Assembly (NCBI GenBank): GCA_026018925.1 | Contig: JAKSZU010000004.1 | Location: 35,855,233-35,919,232, forward strand | Direction of reading: 5' to 3' | DNA length: 64,000 nt | Origin: Tupaia tana | Lineage: Eukaryota; Chordata; Mammalia; Scandentia; Tupaiidae | Shown: positions 33,806 to 44,882 of the stretch, one piece after another | How positions within the stretch are numbered: the stretch's first letter is position 1 | Layout: every line of letters starts with the position of its first letter | Notes under the pieces: model-generated | Told to the model about the DNA's origin: nothing | Database searches by the model: none | What the model saw: only the letters and a program-made list of their open reading frames with translations | Translations under genes and position numbers: made by a program

Positions 33806-34744
33806 CCAGTGACCCAACCCTGACAATTTTACTAAGTAGATGTCTCTAAAGGCAGTTCCCTTCTGTGTTCCAACATGATCCAAGCTGCCACCATCTCTCA
33901 CCTGAATGACCCAAACACCTTTTAAACTGTCACTTGGCACACACTCCAACCACCAATTAATCCTGCACAGTGAGCTCTTATAAAATTCAAATCTGTTCCA
34001 CTCACTCCATTGCTTAAAATCCTTTGGTGACTTCTCCCTTAGGGTCCGCTGATGAAAATCCTTCTAGACTATATACAGATCAAAATTTTGCTGCTTCGGG
34101 TCACTGTGTCCTGACTCCGCTAATTGAAACTGAGCAAGACAGGCTGAATGTGGTGTCTGGTAAGTGAAGAGAGCACCAAGATCTAGGCTCCTCGATTTTA
34201 GATTTAGCTTCCACCGTTAACACCTCTGTTGCCCTAAACAATGAGAAGTTTACTCATAAAAGTTAAGTGGCAGACTAAATAATCTCCAAAGAACTTTCTG
34301 GAAAGAAAGAGTAGTGCTACCAGAGAAGACCGGAGAATTAATCAGGGAGGCATGAGGCTCAGCTGCCTGCAGTAAGGTGCTTGAGAGCATGTATCATCTT
34401 TTCTGCCACACTGCAAGCACCTCAAGGCTGTTAGCATCATTTTCTTCAGCTTTTAGAGATAATGCCTCCCTTACAGGGGTTTTGCTGAAGATAGATTAAG
34501 ATTAGACAGGCCAAAAACATGGCATGGGCTCAGTACATTATAGAGTTGTTTTTGTTTGTTTGTGTTTGTGTTTTTTTTTACTGAGTTGAGTCTTGAATAG
34601 ATAGGGGTAACATGAACGGAGACAAGACATGAAAGAACAGCATTTCCAGAGGACAGAAGAGTAAAGAAAAAGGTGTGCCAAAAAGGCAGCAAGCTATAGT
34701 GTAAATCTGTCTGCTCATAAAATGAAATCAAGGAAGAAAACCTT
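33806..34744. other. Unique and ancient repeat sequence
   Basis: 33860-34080 resembles an old L2-like 3' region (caaatctgttccactcactc, then aaatcctttggtgacttctc), and 34170-34310 a minus-strand MIR. Both are weak. The remainder is unrecognised. Confidence 0.35.
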
Positions 34745-34906
34745 GGGGCCAGCAGGTGGCATGGTGGGAAAGACACTGGATTCCCACATGGCCCACTGCA
34801 GTCTCAGTTTCCCTCTCTCTCTCTTTGCCTCTCTCTGGTGAGTGCATATGCCCGATAGCAAATTTAAAAATAATAAAATTAAATAAATAATTCTTTAAAA
34901 AAATAA
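34745..34906 (+). mobile_element. Short-type SINE
   Basis: Head ggggccagcaggtggcatgg. The B-box region is shortened, followed by CT-rich DNA and an AT tail. TSD aaggaagaaaacct / aaggaagaagacct. Confidence 0.92.
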
Positions 34907-35284
34907 AAAGGAAGAAGACCTCAGTTGAGTTTAGATCCATGCCCCTGTATTGCACCAAATGTTAAGGAATCAGGAAGAGGAAAAGACCCAGTTCTTGACC
35001 TCTGGATACATCACTGTGGAGTCAGAGAGGCAGGCAACGATTCAGTGTGACTCATGCTTCTCTAAGGGTGAGCACAGAAGGGAATCACCCACCTAGCTTG
35101 AAAAAAAGTCAGAAGACACTTCAAGTAGCAGACAAGTCTCAAGGACCAAGAAGAACGTGGCATATTCAAGCACCTGCAGGAAAATGAGAAAAAATGAATC
35201 TTATGCAAGAACTTTTGCCTGAAAGAAACAGTGTGTTTTTGAGGGATTTAAGAAAGCTTTTATTTTAGAACAACCACTCTAGGG

Positions 35285-35790
35285 CAGAGACACTCAATCA
35301 ACATTAATAACATTTTGGGCTGGGATGGCCAGCAGGTGGCTAGCGTGGTGGTTCAGGCAGCCGGATCCCACATGACAGACTGCTCTGTTCAAATCCTTGA
35401 CCCCATGCGTGGGTGCCCAAATCCCAGGAGGAAAATGGAGAACGGATTGTGGCTTGGTCATTCCCAACCCCCAGGGGGTGATTTTTCACCTTCCCTCTCT
35501 CCTCTCTCTGTCTCACTCGAGCAAGCACACATGTCCTAGAGCAAAACTAAAAAGAAAAAGTTACATTTTGTGCAGGAAAATGTTGTGCTGGGGTGCACTG
35601 TGTGCACTGTAAGATGTTTAGTCATCTCTGGCCACTAGTCACTACATGATTATAGCAACGTCACCCTCCCCCATCCCTTTTAACTCCAACTAGGTTCCTT
35701 TTTCCTGCCCGGGTGTGACAATCAAACATGTCTCCAAACATTGTCAAATGTCCCCTCGGGGCAAACCCTCTGTCCAAGGAGAACCAATCG
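35285..35790 (-). repeat. MER20, interrupted by a SINE
   Basis: Left piece 35285-35321 (cactcaatcaacattaataa, cattttgggc). Right piece from 35561: gcactgtaagatgtttagtc, then aaacatgtctccaaacattg, ending aaggagaaccaatcg. This is the second MER20 of the window. Confidence 0.8.
35322..35560 (+). mobile_element. Middle-type SINE inside MER20
   Basis: Head gatggccagcaggtggctag, a linker deletion at gaccccatgcgtgggtgccc, palindrome and a gtcctagagcaaaactaa end. The flanks acattttgggc / acattttgtgc are the TSD. Confidence 0.87.
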
Positions 35791-36099
35791 TCTAGGAATA
35801 ATGAGGAAGATGAATAGAAGGGCAAGGAGACTCATGACAGCATCAATGAACGCAGAACTGTAAGCGACAAGTGGTGAGAGCCTACCTAATCAGTGGACCG
35901 GGGAAGGATTCTGCAGAAATGTGCACCAAGCCTCAGGAGACGGAATAGATGGTGCTTGGTGACTGACTGGGTGGGTGCTGAGGCAGAAGGAGGAACCTCA
36001 TGTGACTCCCAAATTTTTGACCTGGTCAACAAGTTAACCAAGAGGCTGCCAACTGAATTGAATGAGGAATTCCGTTTTATGTTTAAGAATGGAAAAGTG
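35791..36099. other. Unique sequence, nothing recognised
   Basis: No feature recognised. Confidence 0.4.
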
Positions 36100-36342
36100 T
36101 GGAGACCAGCAGATAGCATAATGGTTATGTCACTAGACTCCCACATGTTCAAGTCCTGGACCCAGAGGCTTGAAACTCATGCTGGGCCTGTGTGTGTGCG
36201 TGACCAAAATCTTAAGGAGAATGAAGGAGAAGGGACTATGGTGTGGCCATACTCCCTAGAGGGTGCTTTCTTGCTTTCTGTCTCTCTGGTGAGCGCATGC
36301 ACCCTATAGCAAAAATCTCCCTTAAAAAAAAAAAATAGAAAA
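36100..36342 (+). mobile_element. Long-type tRNA-derived SINE
   Basis: Head gagaccagcagatagcataa, short deletion in the head, end at ctatagcaaaaatctccc with A tail. Confidence 0.9.
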
Positions 36343-36419
36343 GTTCTATAAGTCTTTCTATAGAGAACGCATATGAGAGCATATATAATATAGGAGAAAG
36401 ACAATATTGTAAAACAGGA

Positions 36420-36592
36420 ACATAGGTCTAGCTGTGGTGGAACAATAGGGCTACATGGGAGGGGGAGTCCACGTTTGGTTCCAGACCAACCAAAAGAGGC
36501 CCAGCAAAGTGGCACTTACCTGCTCGCCTAGCTAACTGGAAGGCTGGGGCAAAAGGATCACAGCATGGCAAAAATTAAAAAAAAAAAAAAAA
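36420..36592 (+). mobile_element. Composite tRNA-like/7SL SINE
   Basis: tRNA-like ctagctgtggtggaacaata, then a 7SL-like part: ggcccagcaaagtggcactt, cctgctcgcctagctaactg, gaaggctggggcaaaaggat. A tail. Confidence 0.65.
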
Positions 36593-36596
36593 AAAT

Positions 36597-36852
36597 GCCC
36601 TGGCCAGCTCTATGACCTGGTGGTTAAGGGAACCAGATCTACAATGCAGATTGTGGTTTGAATCCCATCCCTGGAGGCTTGAAAAACTCACCAAGAGCAC
36701 GTGTGCATGCCCAGAATCCTGACAGGAGGCAGAAATGAGGGAGAAGGGATTGCGGTGTGACCTCACCCCCAGTGGGGAGTGCTTTCGCCCTCTCCCTGTC
36801 TCTGTCTCTCCTTGGTAAGCACATGTGCCCTTTGGCAAATTAAAAAAAAAAT
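36597..36852 (+). mobile_element. Middle-type tRNA-derived SINE
   Basis: ccctggccagctctatgacc, then gtggtttgaatcccatccct, then cttgaaaaactcaccaagag, ending gccctttggcaaatt and A. Confidence 0.87.
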
Positions 36853-37108
36853 CCCTATATGTCTATCTCCCTCTCGCACATGTAAACATAAAAATAAGCA
36901 ATAAAACTCGAGGAATACAAATATTTTCTTCTAACATGAAGTGCATGACATATAGCTAAATTGAATTAAACCAAGTGTAAAGCCTCTTGTTAGGAAATTC
37001 TCTAACAATAGCTATCTAACCAACACAAGTGATGTCATGCACAAATCTTCTCAAGAGAGCATTTGCTTATCAGCCTATTCCTCAAATCTATACAAAAATA
37101 TATTAGAG

Positions 37109-37372
37109 GAACCAGCAGTTAGCGTAATGGCTATGTCGCTGAACTCCCATGTAGTCGACTACGGTTCGAGTCCTGGACCCGAAGGCTTAAACTCAAGCCG
37201 GGCGCGTGTGCATGCAAGCCCAAGATCCCGAGAGGAGAATGGAAGAGAAGGGATTGTGGCGTGGCCATCCCCTCTGGGGGGTGATTTCTCGCTTTCTGTT
37301 TCCCTGTCTCTCTTTGTCTGGCGAGCACACACGCCCTGTAGCAAAAACCTCTCCAAAAAGAAAAAAAAAGTA
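37109..37372 (+). mobile_element. Long-type tRNA-derived SINE
   Basis: Complete copy with B box GGTTCGAGTCC. Flanking atatattagag is found on both sides as TSD. Confidence 0.95.
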
Positions 37373-37419
37373 TATATAAAAAATATATATATATTAGAGT
37401 CAAACTAATAGGATAAAAT

Positions 37420-38335
37420 CAACTGCAATTTTGTGAGCCTAATATGAACACAATTATCATATGTATCTTCTTCCAATTATTTTTTTCATTAAGCATATTT
37501 TACTGCAGTGACAGTATACCTATAAATTGTTCCTTACACTTAATTTCAGTTTGTAAGTATATTTCTGTTTCTACACAAGTCTGCACTTGTCACTACATGC
37601 AGATAATTTTTCAAAACTAATCAAACATTAAATTTTATATTTAATGGACCAGCAGTTAGCATAATGGCTATGTCGCTGAACTCCCATGTAGTCGACCATG
37701 GTTTGAGTCCTGGACCTGGTAGCTTAAAATCACGCAGGGCACGTGTGCGTGCATCCCCAAGATCCCGAGAGGAGAATGGAGGAGAAGGGATTGCGGCGTG
37801 GCCATCCTCCCTGGACGGTGATTTCTCGTTTTCTGTCTCTCTGTCTCTCTCTGTCTTCCTGGTGAGCGCATGTGCCCTATAACAAAAACCTCTTCAAAAA
37901 AAAATTATATTTAAATAATTACTTTAGGATAAATTCGCAGAAATGAGATTAAATGGACTACATATTTTTAGATTCTTAATTTATGGACTCATACTGGCAA
38001 CTAACTTCCCACGCAGTTTCTACAAACTTACACTGGCTGGAAAAATATGCACAATGTCAGGTTCTGTAAGAGCAGACATGATAATTGTTATAAGTGCTTT
38101 GTGTCTTTACATTTAAAAAATACACTTTGCTGCTTTAATTTTGAGCTTTCAGAGTTACTAAAGAGGTTAGTAATTTTCCATATGCTTTACTAGTTTCTAT
38201 TTTTCTTTTGTCTTTGAATTTCTCCTGTGTGGAGCAGAAGGAAATAGCCTATCTTTGTTCTTTGCTCACCATCTACTGGGGCCATAGTCAATTTGGAACA
38301 CTGAGATATACAATAAAGATGGTAACATTTTGTCA
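37420..38335 (-). mobile_element. Antisense L1M fragment, interrupted
   Basis: Plus-strand wording is antisense to old L1: ggataaattcgcagaaatga, then gcaactaacttcccacgcag, then acactggctggaaaaatatg and tttgaatttctcctgtgtgg. A long-type SINE at 37646-37903 splits it. Confidence 0.6.
37646..37903 (+). mobile_element. Long-type tRNA-derived SINE
   Basis: Complete copy inside an antisense L1. TSD-like ttatatttaa on both sides. Confidence 0.95.
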
Positions 38336-38342
38336 TACTTTT

Positions 38343-38517
38343 TTTTAAAATAATTATTTTTTATATTTTTTTTATTTATTTAAATTTGCTACATGGCATG
38401 TGCACACTCACCAAAGGGGGGGGGGGGTGAGAAAGCAAGCCACCAGGTCCGGGACTCGAACCATGGTTGTCCAGGTGGGACTCTAACACCTCAGCCACCA
38501 TGCCACCCGCTGGGCCC
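38343..38517 (-). mobile_element. Short-type SINE
   Basis: AT tail, atttgctacatggcatgtgc, an unusual run of 12 G in place of the GA-rich part, and head ending ccacccgctgggccc. Perfect 12-bp TSD tgtcatactttt at 38331-38342 and 38518-38529. Confidence 0.94.
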
Positions 38518-38847
38518 TGTCATACTTTTCTTATAAATTTTTTCTAGCATATTATTTTCCCTAAAAAAACTACTTGCAGAAGTTTCACATTTTCTTGTAA
38601 TAAAGTATGATAAATTACTACAGGTTGTTTGCATTGTGATTTCATCTGTGCTTCTTTAGAAAGGCAGCCCCTCTCCTTAGGTTACATAAGAGAATACAAC
38701 ACCTGCCATGCACTAATCTGTACTGCAAATAGGAAAGTGAAATAAGATGGAAAACGTTCCCAGCCTGAGAGGATGGCTGAAAACAAGTAAATGAATAAAT
38801 AATTAGAATAATGTTAGATAGTGACACGTGCTAAGAAAATCAGAGAC

Positions 38848-39097
38848 ATGGGACCGGCAGTTAGCGTAATGACTATGTCGCTGGACTCCCACGTAGTCGA
38901 ACACGGTTTGAGTATCAGACTCGGTGGCTTAAACTCACGCCGGGCACGTGTGCGTGCATGCCCAAGATCCCGAGAGGAGAATGGAGGAGAAGGGATTGTG
39001 GCGTGGCCATCCCCCCCTGGGGGGTGATTTCTAGCTTTCTATCTCTCTGTCTCTCTCTGTCTGGAGAGCGCACGCGCCCTATACCAAAAACCTCTCC

Positions 39098-39121
<24 letters not shown>
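38848..39121 (+). mobile_element. Long-type SINE
   Basis: Complete copy. Perfect 15-bp TSD aagaaaatcagagac at 38833-38847 and 39122-39136. Confidence 0.95.
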
Positions 39122-39128
<7 letters not shown>

Positions 39129-39152
39129 TCAGAGACGTAAGGGATTTAAGAG

Positions 39153-39358
39153 TGGGGGGGGCAGATGATGGTACAGCAGTAAATAACATTCTGTGAGACA
39201 ATCTCACAGGGAACATGGCCGGTTCAAGTCTGGCATCCTCCTTGAGTATGCCATGACTCAGGGCTGGTTGAAAATTGGGGTTGGATCATAGAGCTGAGAC
39301 CCTGCTGTGGATGCTGCCTCTGTGTCTCTCTTACTCATAGAAGAAATGAACTTTTAAA
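39153..39358 (+). mobile_element. Variant tRNA-derived SINE
   Basis: A tRNA-like head with a different anticodon-arm region (gcagatgatggtacagcagt; B box cggttcaagtctggc) is followed by SINE body-like DNA and a CT-rich end. It shares the head type of the 7SL composites. Confidence 0.6.
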
Positions 39359-39529
39359 AAGAATGACAAAATAACAGGGGAATCACATTAACATTCATTC
39401 TACATTACTCTAGGTTTTAAACAGCTGTTTTAACTAGACAACATTCAAAGCATCTAAAATTTCAATGGATGCCTCAATTGCGATGTTTAAAATGAAGACT
39501 GTGATTTTGTATTGAAAATACAGTGTTCA

Positions 39530-39943
39530 ATTAACGTTCACTCCGTTATCAGTCACACTGAGCCTGGCTGCTGCTTCTCATGGCCAATGCAACAAGAGGC
39601 AGAGGCTGGGAGGAAGGCCATTTATTCTGTAACCAGTTACAGAGAGACAGCAAGCTCTACCGAACTATTGAAAAAGGGCAACGTGTTCTCGGTATTTATA
39701 GATACGAGATACAAACACATGCAAGTTGTTCTTCACTATAATCAATCAGAGTCCATTGCTTTCTCCTGAGTAATTATCCTGCTTCCTTTAAATGCTCATT
39801 CCTGGTTTCTCATCTGACCATTCCTCAAGTAGATCTCCCTATGACTCCACATTAGGTCAGGTTGTTCTCCTCGGTGGCCTGTCTTAATTTCAAAATGGCT
39901 GCAGTCCTGCTAAACCTCACGCTGGCCTCCTACAACCCTTTAA
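39530..39943 (-). mobile_element. Solo LTR of an endogenous retrovirus
   Basis: On the minus strand it starts TGTAGGAGGCCAGCGTGAGG and has a TATA-like tctataaatacc (near 39698). Further on it has an AATAAA signal (near 39618) followed by a C/T-rich R-U5-like end. The far boundary is approximate. A purine-rich stretch with ttaaaggg lies just before its start, like a polypurine tract, so some internal sequence may precede it. No retroviral reading frame was recognised. Confidence 0.6.
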
Positions 39944-40317
39944 CAATCCCTTCCTCTCATCTCAACCTCAAAAAAGGGGGAAAAAAAGTAAAATGAAATA
40001 GTAAATCTTTTACCTCTGAACTAAACTTAGATAGTGACTGACAGGTCCTTTTTAATACATTCAATAACCCAATGAATCAGTCTCCATCTACACTAGGAAA
40101 AATAATTCAAATTACAGGAAGGATACCCTTTTCTAGTGCATAGCCCCATGCAAACAGTAGGCTATTAATAAAATATTTATTCAAAATGACAGGTGGAAAG
40201 CAAGGAACAGAGTGTTAGTCTCTTACCTAGCATTCGCATCCTTTTCAGAATTGTTTGGTTCATCTTTAGGGGTGAAATACATGTGTTGGCTTTAGTCAGC
40301 AGAAACATGTATAATCT
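39944..40317. other. Unassigned sequence next to the LTR
   Basis: May be residual internal proviral DNA, since a polypurine-like tract adjoins the LTR, or simply unique sequence. No coding homology seen. Confidence 0.3.
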
Positions 40318-40605
40318 TTTTTTTTTTTTTTAAAGACCATCTCACCATGTCACAAATCTCCAGCCTCAGCCTCCCAACTGGGACTGTAGGTATGTACGAC
40401 CACTCCCAGCTGTCTTTTGCACAAGGTCTCGCCATGTTACCCAGGCCAACCTCAAGCTTGTGATCCTCCTGCCACAGCCTCCCAAACTGCTGGGATGATA
40501 GGCGCCTTTTGGTTGGACCGGGAATTGAAACAGGGACTGTGGTCCCATATGGTTCCAGCCTGTAAAGCACAGCAATTTAGTAACATGCACCACCACTGTC
40601 GGGCT
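40318..40605 (-). mobile_element. tRNA-7SL-7SL composite SINE
   Basis: On the minus strand a tRNA-like head (ending tttcaattcccggtcc) is followed by an Alu-type monomer. The monomer contains tatcatcccagcagtttggg, aggctgtggcaggaggatca and ggcctgggtaacatggcgag. A second, shorter monomer follows (ctacagtcccagttgggagg, ctgaggctggagattt), then an A tail. It is the clearest 7SL-derived sequence in the window. Confidence 0.85.
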
Positions 40606-41699
40606 TGATATTTCTTTATGTTCGAATCAGCACAACAGATTTTTACAAAGCGCTTATTACATGTGAGGCTCTGTACTGGGTAAGCTTTGGAGGGAAGGGA
40701 ATGTCAAGGAAAGAGAAAAGAGTTGAAGACACAATTCAGAAGTCAGTTGAGGCCCTTTCAAAGATGTAGGTAAACTTGGTTTGCACTCCCAACCCATGCC
40801 TGGCCTGTGAAAGTATAAGGTCCTTTCAAGAGTTAGATCATTTCCAGAGGGACAGGTCCACCTCCTCACACTTACTGCTTTGCACAGGTTGCAATGAAAT
40901 TCAGTCTCTTCCTGTTTTTCCTGTTACAAGGCTCCCACACAACGCTACTGGGATTTGGTAGCAACTCCTGAAGATGCAGGTAGGGAACTGTAGGGTGAGA
41001 TCAGAGCTTTGCCACCTAGATGGCTACTCTCTCACTCTCTCTCTGCCATCTTCCTGTCTTTTCCTCACACTCTCCACTGCAGACTGTCCCCCCAGGAACT
41101 CCAAATTCCCCCAGAGTATACCAACTATGCTGCCCCTCCACTAACAACCAGGCCCCTGGTCTCAACTGTCTGACTCAAGCACCTTCCAACCTATTCTACT
41201 CCCCCTAATCTATTGCCATTTCTCCAAATGGAGATGCTTCTATCCTCGAGGAATTCTGGTGTCAGCTCTTACGAGATAGTGACATTTTCTCCACCTTGTT
41301 ATAGAGGGCTAAAAGCGCACCAGTGACTCCAGGAAAAACCCACAGTGCTGTGAAGGGACAGAAGAGGGAGTACAGGACTGGAGGCACAAAGGGTTTCTTG
41401 GCCCCTTTGAAGTGGTCTTTGTCTTTTCTGAACTCACGTGGTGGCCTGCAATGACTGCTTGGAAATGTGTCCTTTACTGCCTTCTATTGCGACTAATCCC
41501 TCCACCTGGGTTTTATCTCCCTGAGTCTGTTTGTGGCTCCAGGGCAATAATCTTTTCTCCACTCTCCCTAGACCCATCTCAGGGCCTAGCCCAGTGCCTT
41601 ACTGATTGGTGTATTGAGTCTCAACCCGTGGAACTGTATGGTTTTCCCACTAGCACAATACCTCCCTAAATTTCCTTAAGAATGTCACATGGCAGGAGT
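40606..41699. other. Unique sequence, nothing firm
   Basis: Moderate GC, C/T-rich around 41020-41220. A weak L2-like end lies near 41575-41620. No exon recognised. Confidence 0.35.
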
Positions 41700-41913
41700 T
41701 TTTTGTTTTGTTTTGTTTTAAGAATTATTTTATTTAACTTTCTTTCTTTCATTTATTTTAATTTTTTATTATTTATTTGACCAGAGAGAGAGAGATAGCC
41801 CTCCTCATGGGGAATGGTCACACTGCAATCCCTTCTTCATCACTCCCTTCTTTTGGGATTTTGGGCATGTATGGTCAGCCATGTGGGATCCAGCCACCTT
41901 AACCACTATGCCC
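41700..41913 (-). mobile_element. Chimeric short-tail/middle-body SINE
   Basis: The tail and tttgaccagagagagagaga are short-type, but next come the middle-type block (catggggaatggtcacactg, gattttgggcatgtatg) and a head ending accactatgcccc. The central linker is deleted. Confidence 0.75.
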
Positions 41914-42240
41914 CTCCTTCCTTTGACACAGTGTAAAATGGAAGTGGATACTCAGGTTTGACATCCAGATTAGCTGAGAAGGTGTTTTTAATTAGTGCAT
42001 TACATTTTCTGGGAGAGGCATTAGCTGACACACTCAAGAGTAATTTCATCATTCACCCAACATCACCCAGTAGAAACCACAGTCCTTGGAAGGTAAATTG
42101 GCACCACCAACGTCCTTCAAAGTCCCAGTCATTCGACTATACCAAGTCTTGCTGGCTCGTGTTTCCAAGACCACAGGCTTGGCAGCTAATCAGAGTTGAA
42201 TTAGGTTGCATGACTTTGAGTACATTACCACTTTAGAATC
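41914..42240. other. Unique sequence, nothing recognised
   Basis: No feature recognised. Confidence 0.4.
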
Positions 42241-42336
42241 TGGGGACCAGCAGTTGGTGTAATGGCTATGTTGCTGGACTCCCATGTGGTCAATCGCAGT
42301 TCAAGTCCCGGACCTGGTAGCTTAAACTCACGCCAG

Positions 42337-42367
<31 letters not shown>

Positions 42368-42522
42368 CATGCCCAAGATCCCGAGAGGAGAATGGAGGAG
42401 AAGGGATTGCGGCATGACCACACCCCCTGAGGGGTGATTTCTTGCTTTCTGTCTCTCTATGTCTCTCTGTCTTTCTGGCAAGTGCACGCACCCTATAACA
42501 AAAACCTCTCAAAAAAAAAATC
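42241..42522 (+). mobile_element. Long-type SINE with internal (GT)n
   Basis: Complete copy. The gtgtgcgtgc segment has expanded to about 12 GT units at 42343-42367. Confidence 0.94.
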
Positions 42523-42556
42523 TGTAAAATAGAGCAAATAATAGCTTCTGTCTTCA

Positions 42557-42768
42557 GGTTAGCCACTGGCATCATGGTTAAGGTACCTGGACAGTTCAAA
42601 TCCTGGACTTGGTGGCTTGAAAAACATGCTGGGCGTATATGTATGCATGCCCAAAACTCCGAAAGGAGAGAGAAATGGAGGAGAAAGGATTGTTGCATGA
42701 CCATGCTCCATGGTCCCTCTAGCTTTCTGTATCTCTCCAGCTAGCGTGTGCATACTCAGATAAAAAAG
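42557..42768 (+). mobile_element. Middle-type SINE
   Basis: ggttagccactggcatcatg, deletion in the head, cttgaaaaacatgctgggcg and the usual body. Confidence 0.82.
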
Positions 42769-43092
42769 GTTATTGAGACAATTAAGTAAAATAATGAATG
42801 GATGATCTGCTACATCGTAAGTAAGCCCTAAGAAAGATTTATTATTATTATTATTAGCAGGGACGAAGGCCCTAAAGTTAGAAGATGCAAGGAAATATAA
42901 AAGGAAAGAAAGGCACCTTGTTGCTAGAAGAGCCCATGGAGCCTGGCTCCAGCTTCTCCATGACTGTACGGTGACCTACGTGCACACTGGGAACTTCTTA
43001 GCAATCCAGGTAGGCAGAATTTCCACTTTAGTTTCCAAGAGTATGTTGCATATATACTCTTATACTTTCCCTTATCACACTGTACTGTATTC
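42769..43092. other. Unique sequence with (TTA)n
   Basis: Short (ATT)n near 42839-42857. Nothing else recognised. Confidence 0.4.
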
Positions 43093-43094
43093 TA

Positions 43095-43438
43095 TTGGGT
43101 CACTGGGAAAATCATGATGCATTTTTGCATAGAAAAACATAGAGGGACCAGTAGATGGCATAGCAGTTACATCATTGGACTTCCCGATGGCTGACTGTGG
43201 TTTGAGTCCTGGACCTGGTGCCTTCAAAATCAAGCCAGGCATGTGTGCGTGCCCAAGAACCGGAGAGGAGAATGGGGGAGAAGGGACTGCAGTGTGGCCA
43301 TTCTCCCTGGGGGATGATTTCTCACTTTCCTTCTCATTGTCTCTCTCTCCCTCCCAGTGAGCACACATACCCTAAGGCAAAAACACCTAAGTAAATAATA
43401 AAAAATAGAAAAATTCATGACTTTTCTGACAACCTAAT
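43095..43438 (+). mobile_element. Palindromic mariner-type MITE, split by a SINE
   Basis: TA-flanked element. The left arm TTGGGTCACTGGGAAAATCA starts at 43095 and the right arm ...TGACTTTTCTGACAACCTAA ends at 43438, followed by TA. The arms are inverted repeats of about 23 bp. The internal atttttgcatagaaaaac is interrupted by a long-type SINE. Confidence 0.75.
43144..43405 (+). mobile_element. Long-type SINE inside a MITE
   Basis: Head gggaccagtagatggcatag, linker ccttcaaaatcaagccagg, end at ctaaggcaaaaacacct. Confidence 0.9.
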
Positions 43439-44500
43439 ATTTTCTTTACAAACCTAGCTCCACTTCTTCCAAACCCACCCCAGGCTATGACTTCATAGCT
43501 AGCAGGGACCAGGTAGCCATCTTTGTATGGGCAGCCCTACGCACTATACAGGTCTTGGGTGGGTGGAAGAGTGGACAGACAAATGGATAAATGGACAGAC
43601 TGATGGATGGTAAGGATCATGGGACAACAGGATGACTTGGTAAAGGGATTAGGACTGGGTACTTGGGACTGGATAAGAGAGACTTGACTTTGCCAACTTG
43701 CCCAGGCCTAGATCTGAGCAGAAGGGTATGGTACATGACATTTGCAGAATGTGTGCCTGGTGAGGCAGGTTGAGTGATATATAAGTGTTATGAAGGGAAA
43801 GAATGGCGGCTAGTGACTGCTGACGAGGCCAGTTAGCAGGTAGAACACTGTGGAGACCAGGGAGCCAAAGAAGGACAATGCCTCTAAGGTTTCTTCAAGT
43901 CTGCAGAGTTAATAAGTGAGTCAATTAGGATTGGTCAGGCATGGTTAGTTGCCATCAGGGCAGGCAGACTGCGGGCAAGGACTACCCTCCCCACCCCCTA
44001 TTATGTGTGTTGTAAACAATGGTCAGTGAGGCAAGACCTACAGATAGAAAGAGGATACGAAATGTGATTCCCACAGAAGATAGGCCATCTGGGGTAGCAC
44101 TTCAAAGTACCTACAATATAAAGTATTTTAGAACATAGAGCGCGCGCGCGAGAGAGAGATGATCTATTCTGAGTTTTCAGGAACTATCCCAGACTGGAAA
44201 GCATGAGGCCTTGCTCATGACATTGTACGGCAGAAGAACAATGCCTGAGGCAGAAGATCACAGCTGAGACATACGACTTGCCTGGAAGGAAACTCCAAGG
44301 AGAGAATCTCTTCAGGAAACTGGGGCAATTGAAAGCCCCTGTGGATATGGAGAAGCTAGAAACCCATGGGTGCCTAGAGCAAGACATCACACAGACAAGA
44401 CCTTAAACCTCAATGAAACCCTTAAGCTTTCCTCCTAGGCTGGTTTCCAAATTCAGTGTAAGTCTGGCTAAGTGCTGAAGGAGGGCCCCACCACAAATTC
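43439..44500. other. Unique sequence, nothing named
   Basis: About 1 kb of purine-rich DNA, (GC)4 and (GA)n at 44141-44158. Uniform texture suggests an ancient transposon, but I cannot identify it. Confidence 0.35.
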
Positions 44501-44882
44501 AAGGTTATCTTTGTTTAGCTCGACACTACAGGGTACATGCACTTACCCAAGAGACAGAGAGATAAAGTGAAAAATCACCCCCTGAGGGATGGCTACACCA
44601 CCATCCCTTCTCCTCCATTCTTCTCTCAGAATTTTGGACACATACATACATACACATGCCCGGTGTGAATTTCAAGCCTCCGGGTCCAGGACTTGAACCG
44701 TGGTCAGCCACATGGGAGTCCAGCGCCTTAATACTATGCCACCTGCTGGCCCTGATAATCAGTCTCTTAACTGGAATAGATCTGCTTTCCTACCTTCAGA
44801 AGAATTTCAGTGAGATTCAAATGTGACTCTATACCTAAGGATGTGTTTGGTAATTCCTGTAGAGCTAAACAAAGATAACCTT
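44501..44882. repeat. Perfect 20-bp inverted repeat pair
   Basis: aaggttatctttgtttagct at 44501-44520 and its exact reverse complement at 44863-44882. The 342-bp interior consists of a middle-type SINE and about 110 bp of other DNA. See findings. Confidence 0.9.
44521..44755 (-). mobile_element. Middle-type SINE
   Basis: Starts at cgacactacagggtacatgc, GA-rich DNA, gaattttggacacatacata, head ending ccacctgctggccct. Confidence 0.87.
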
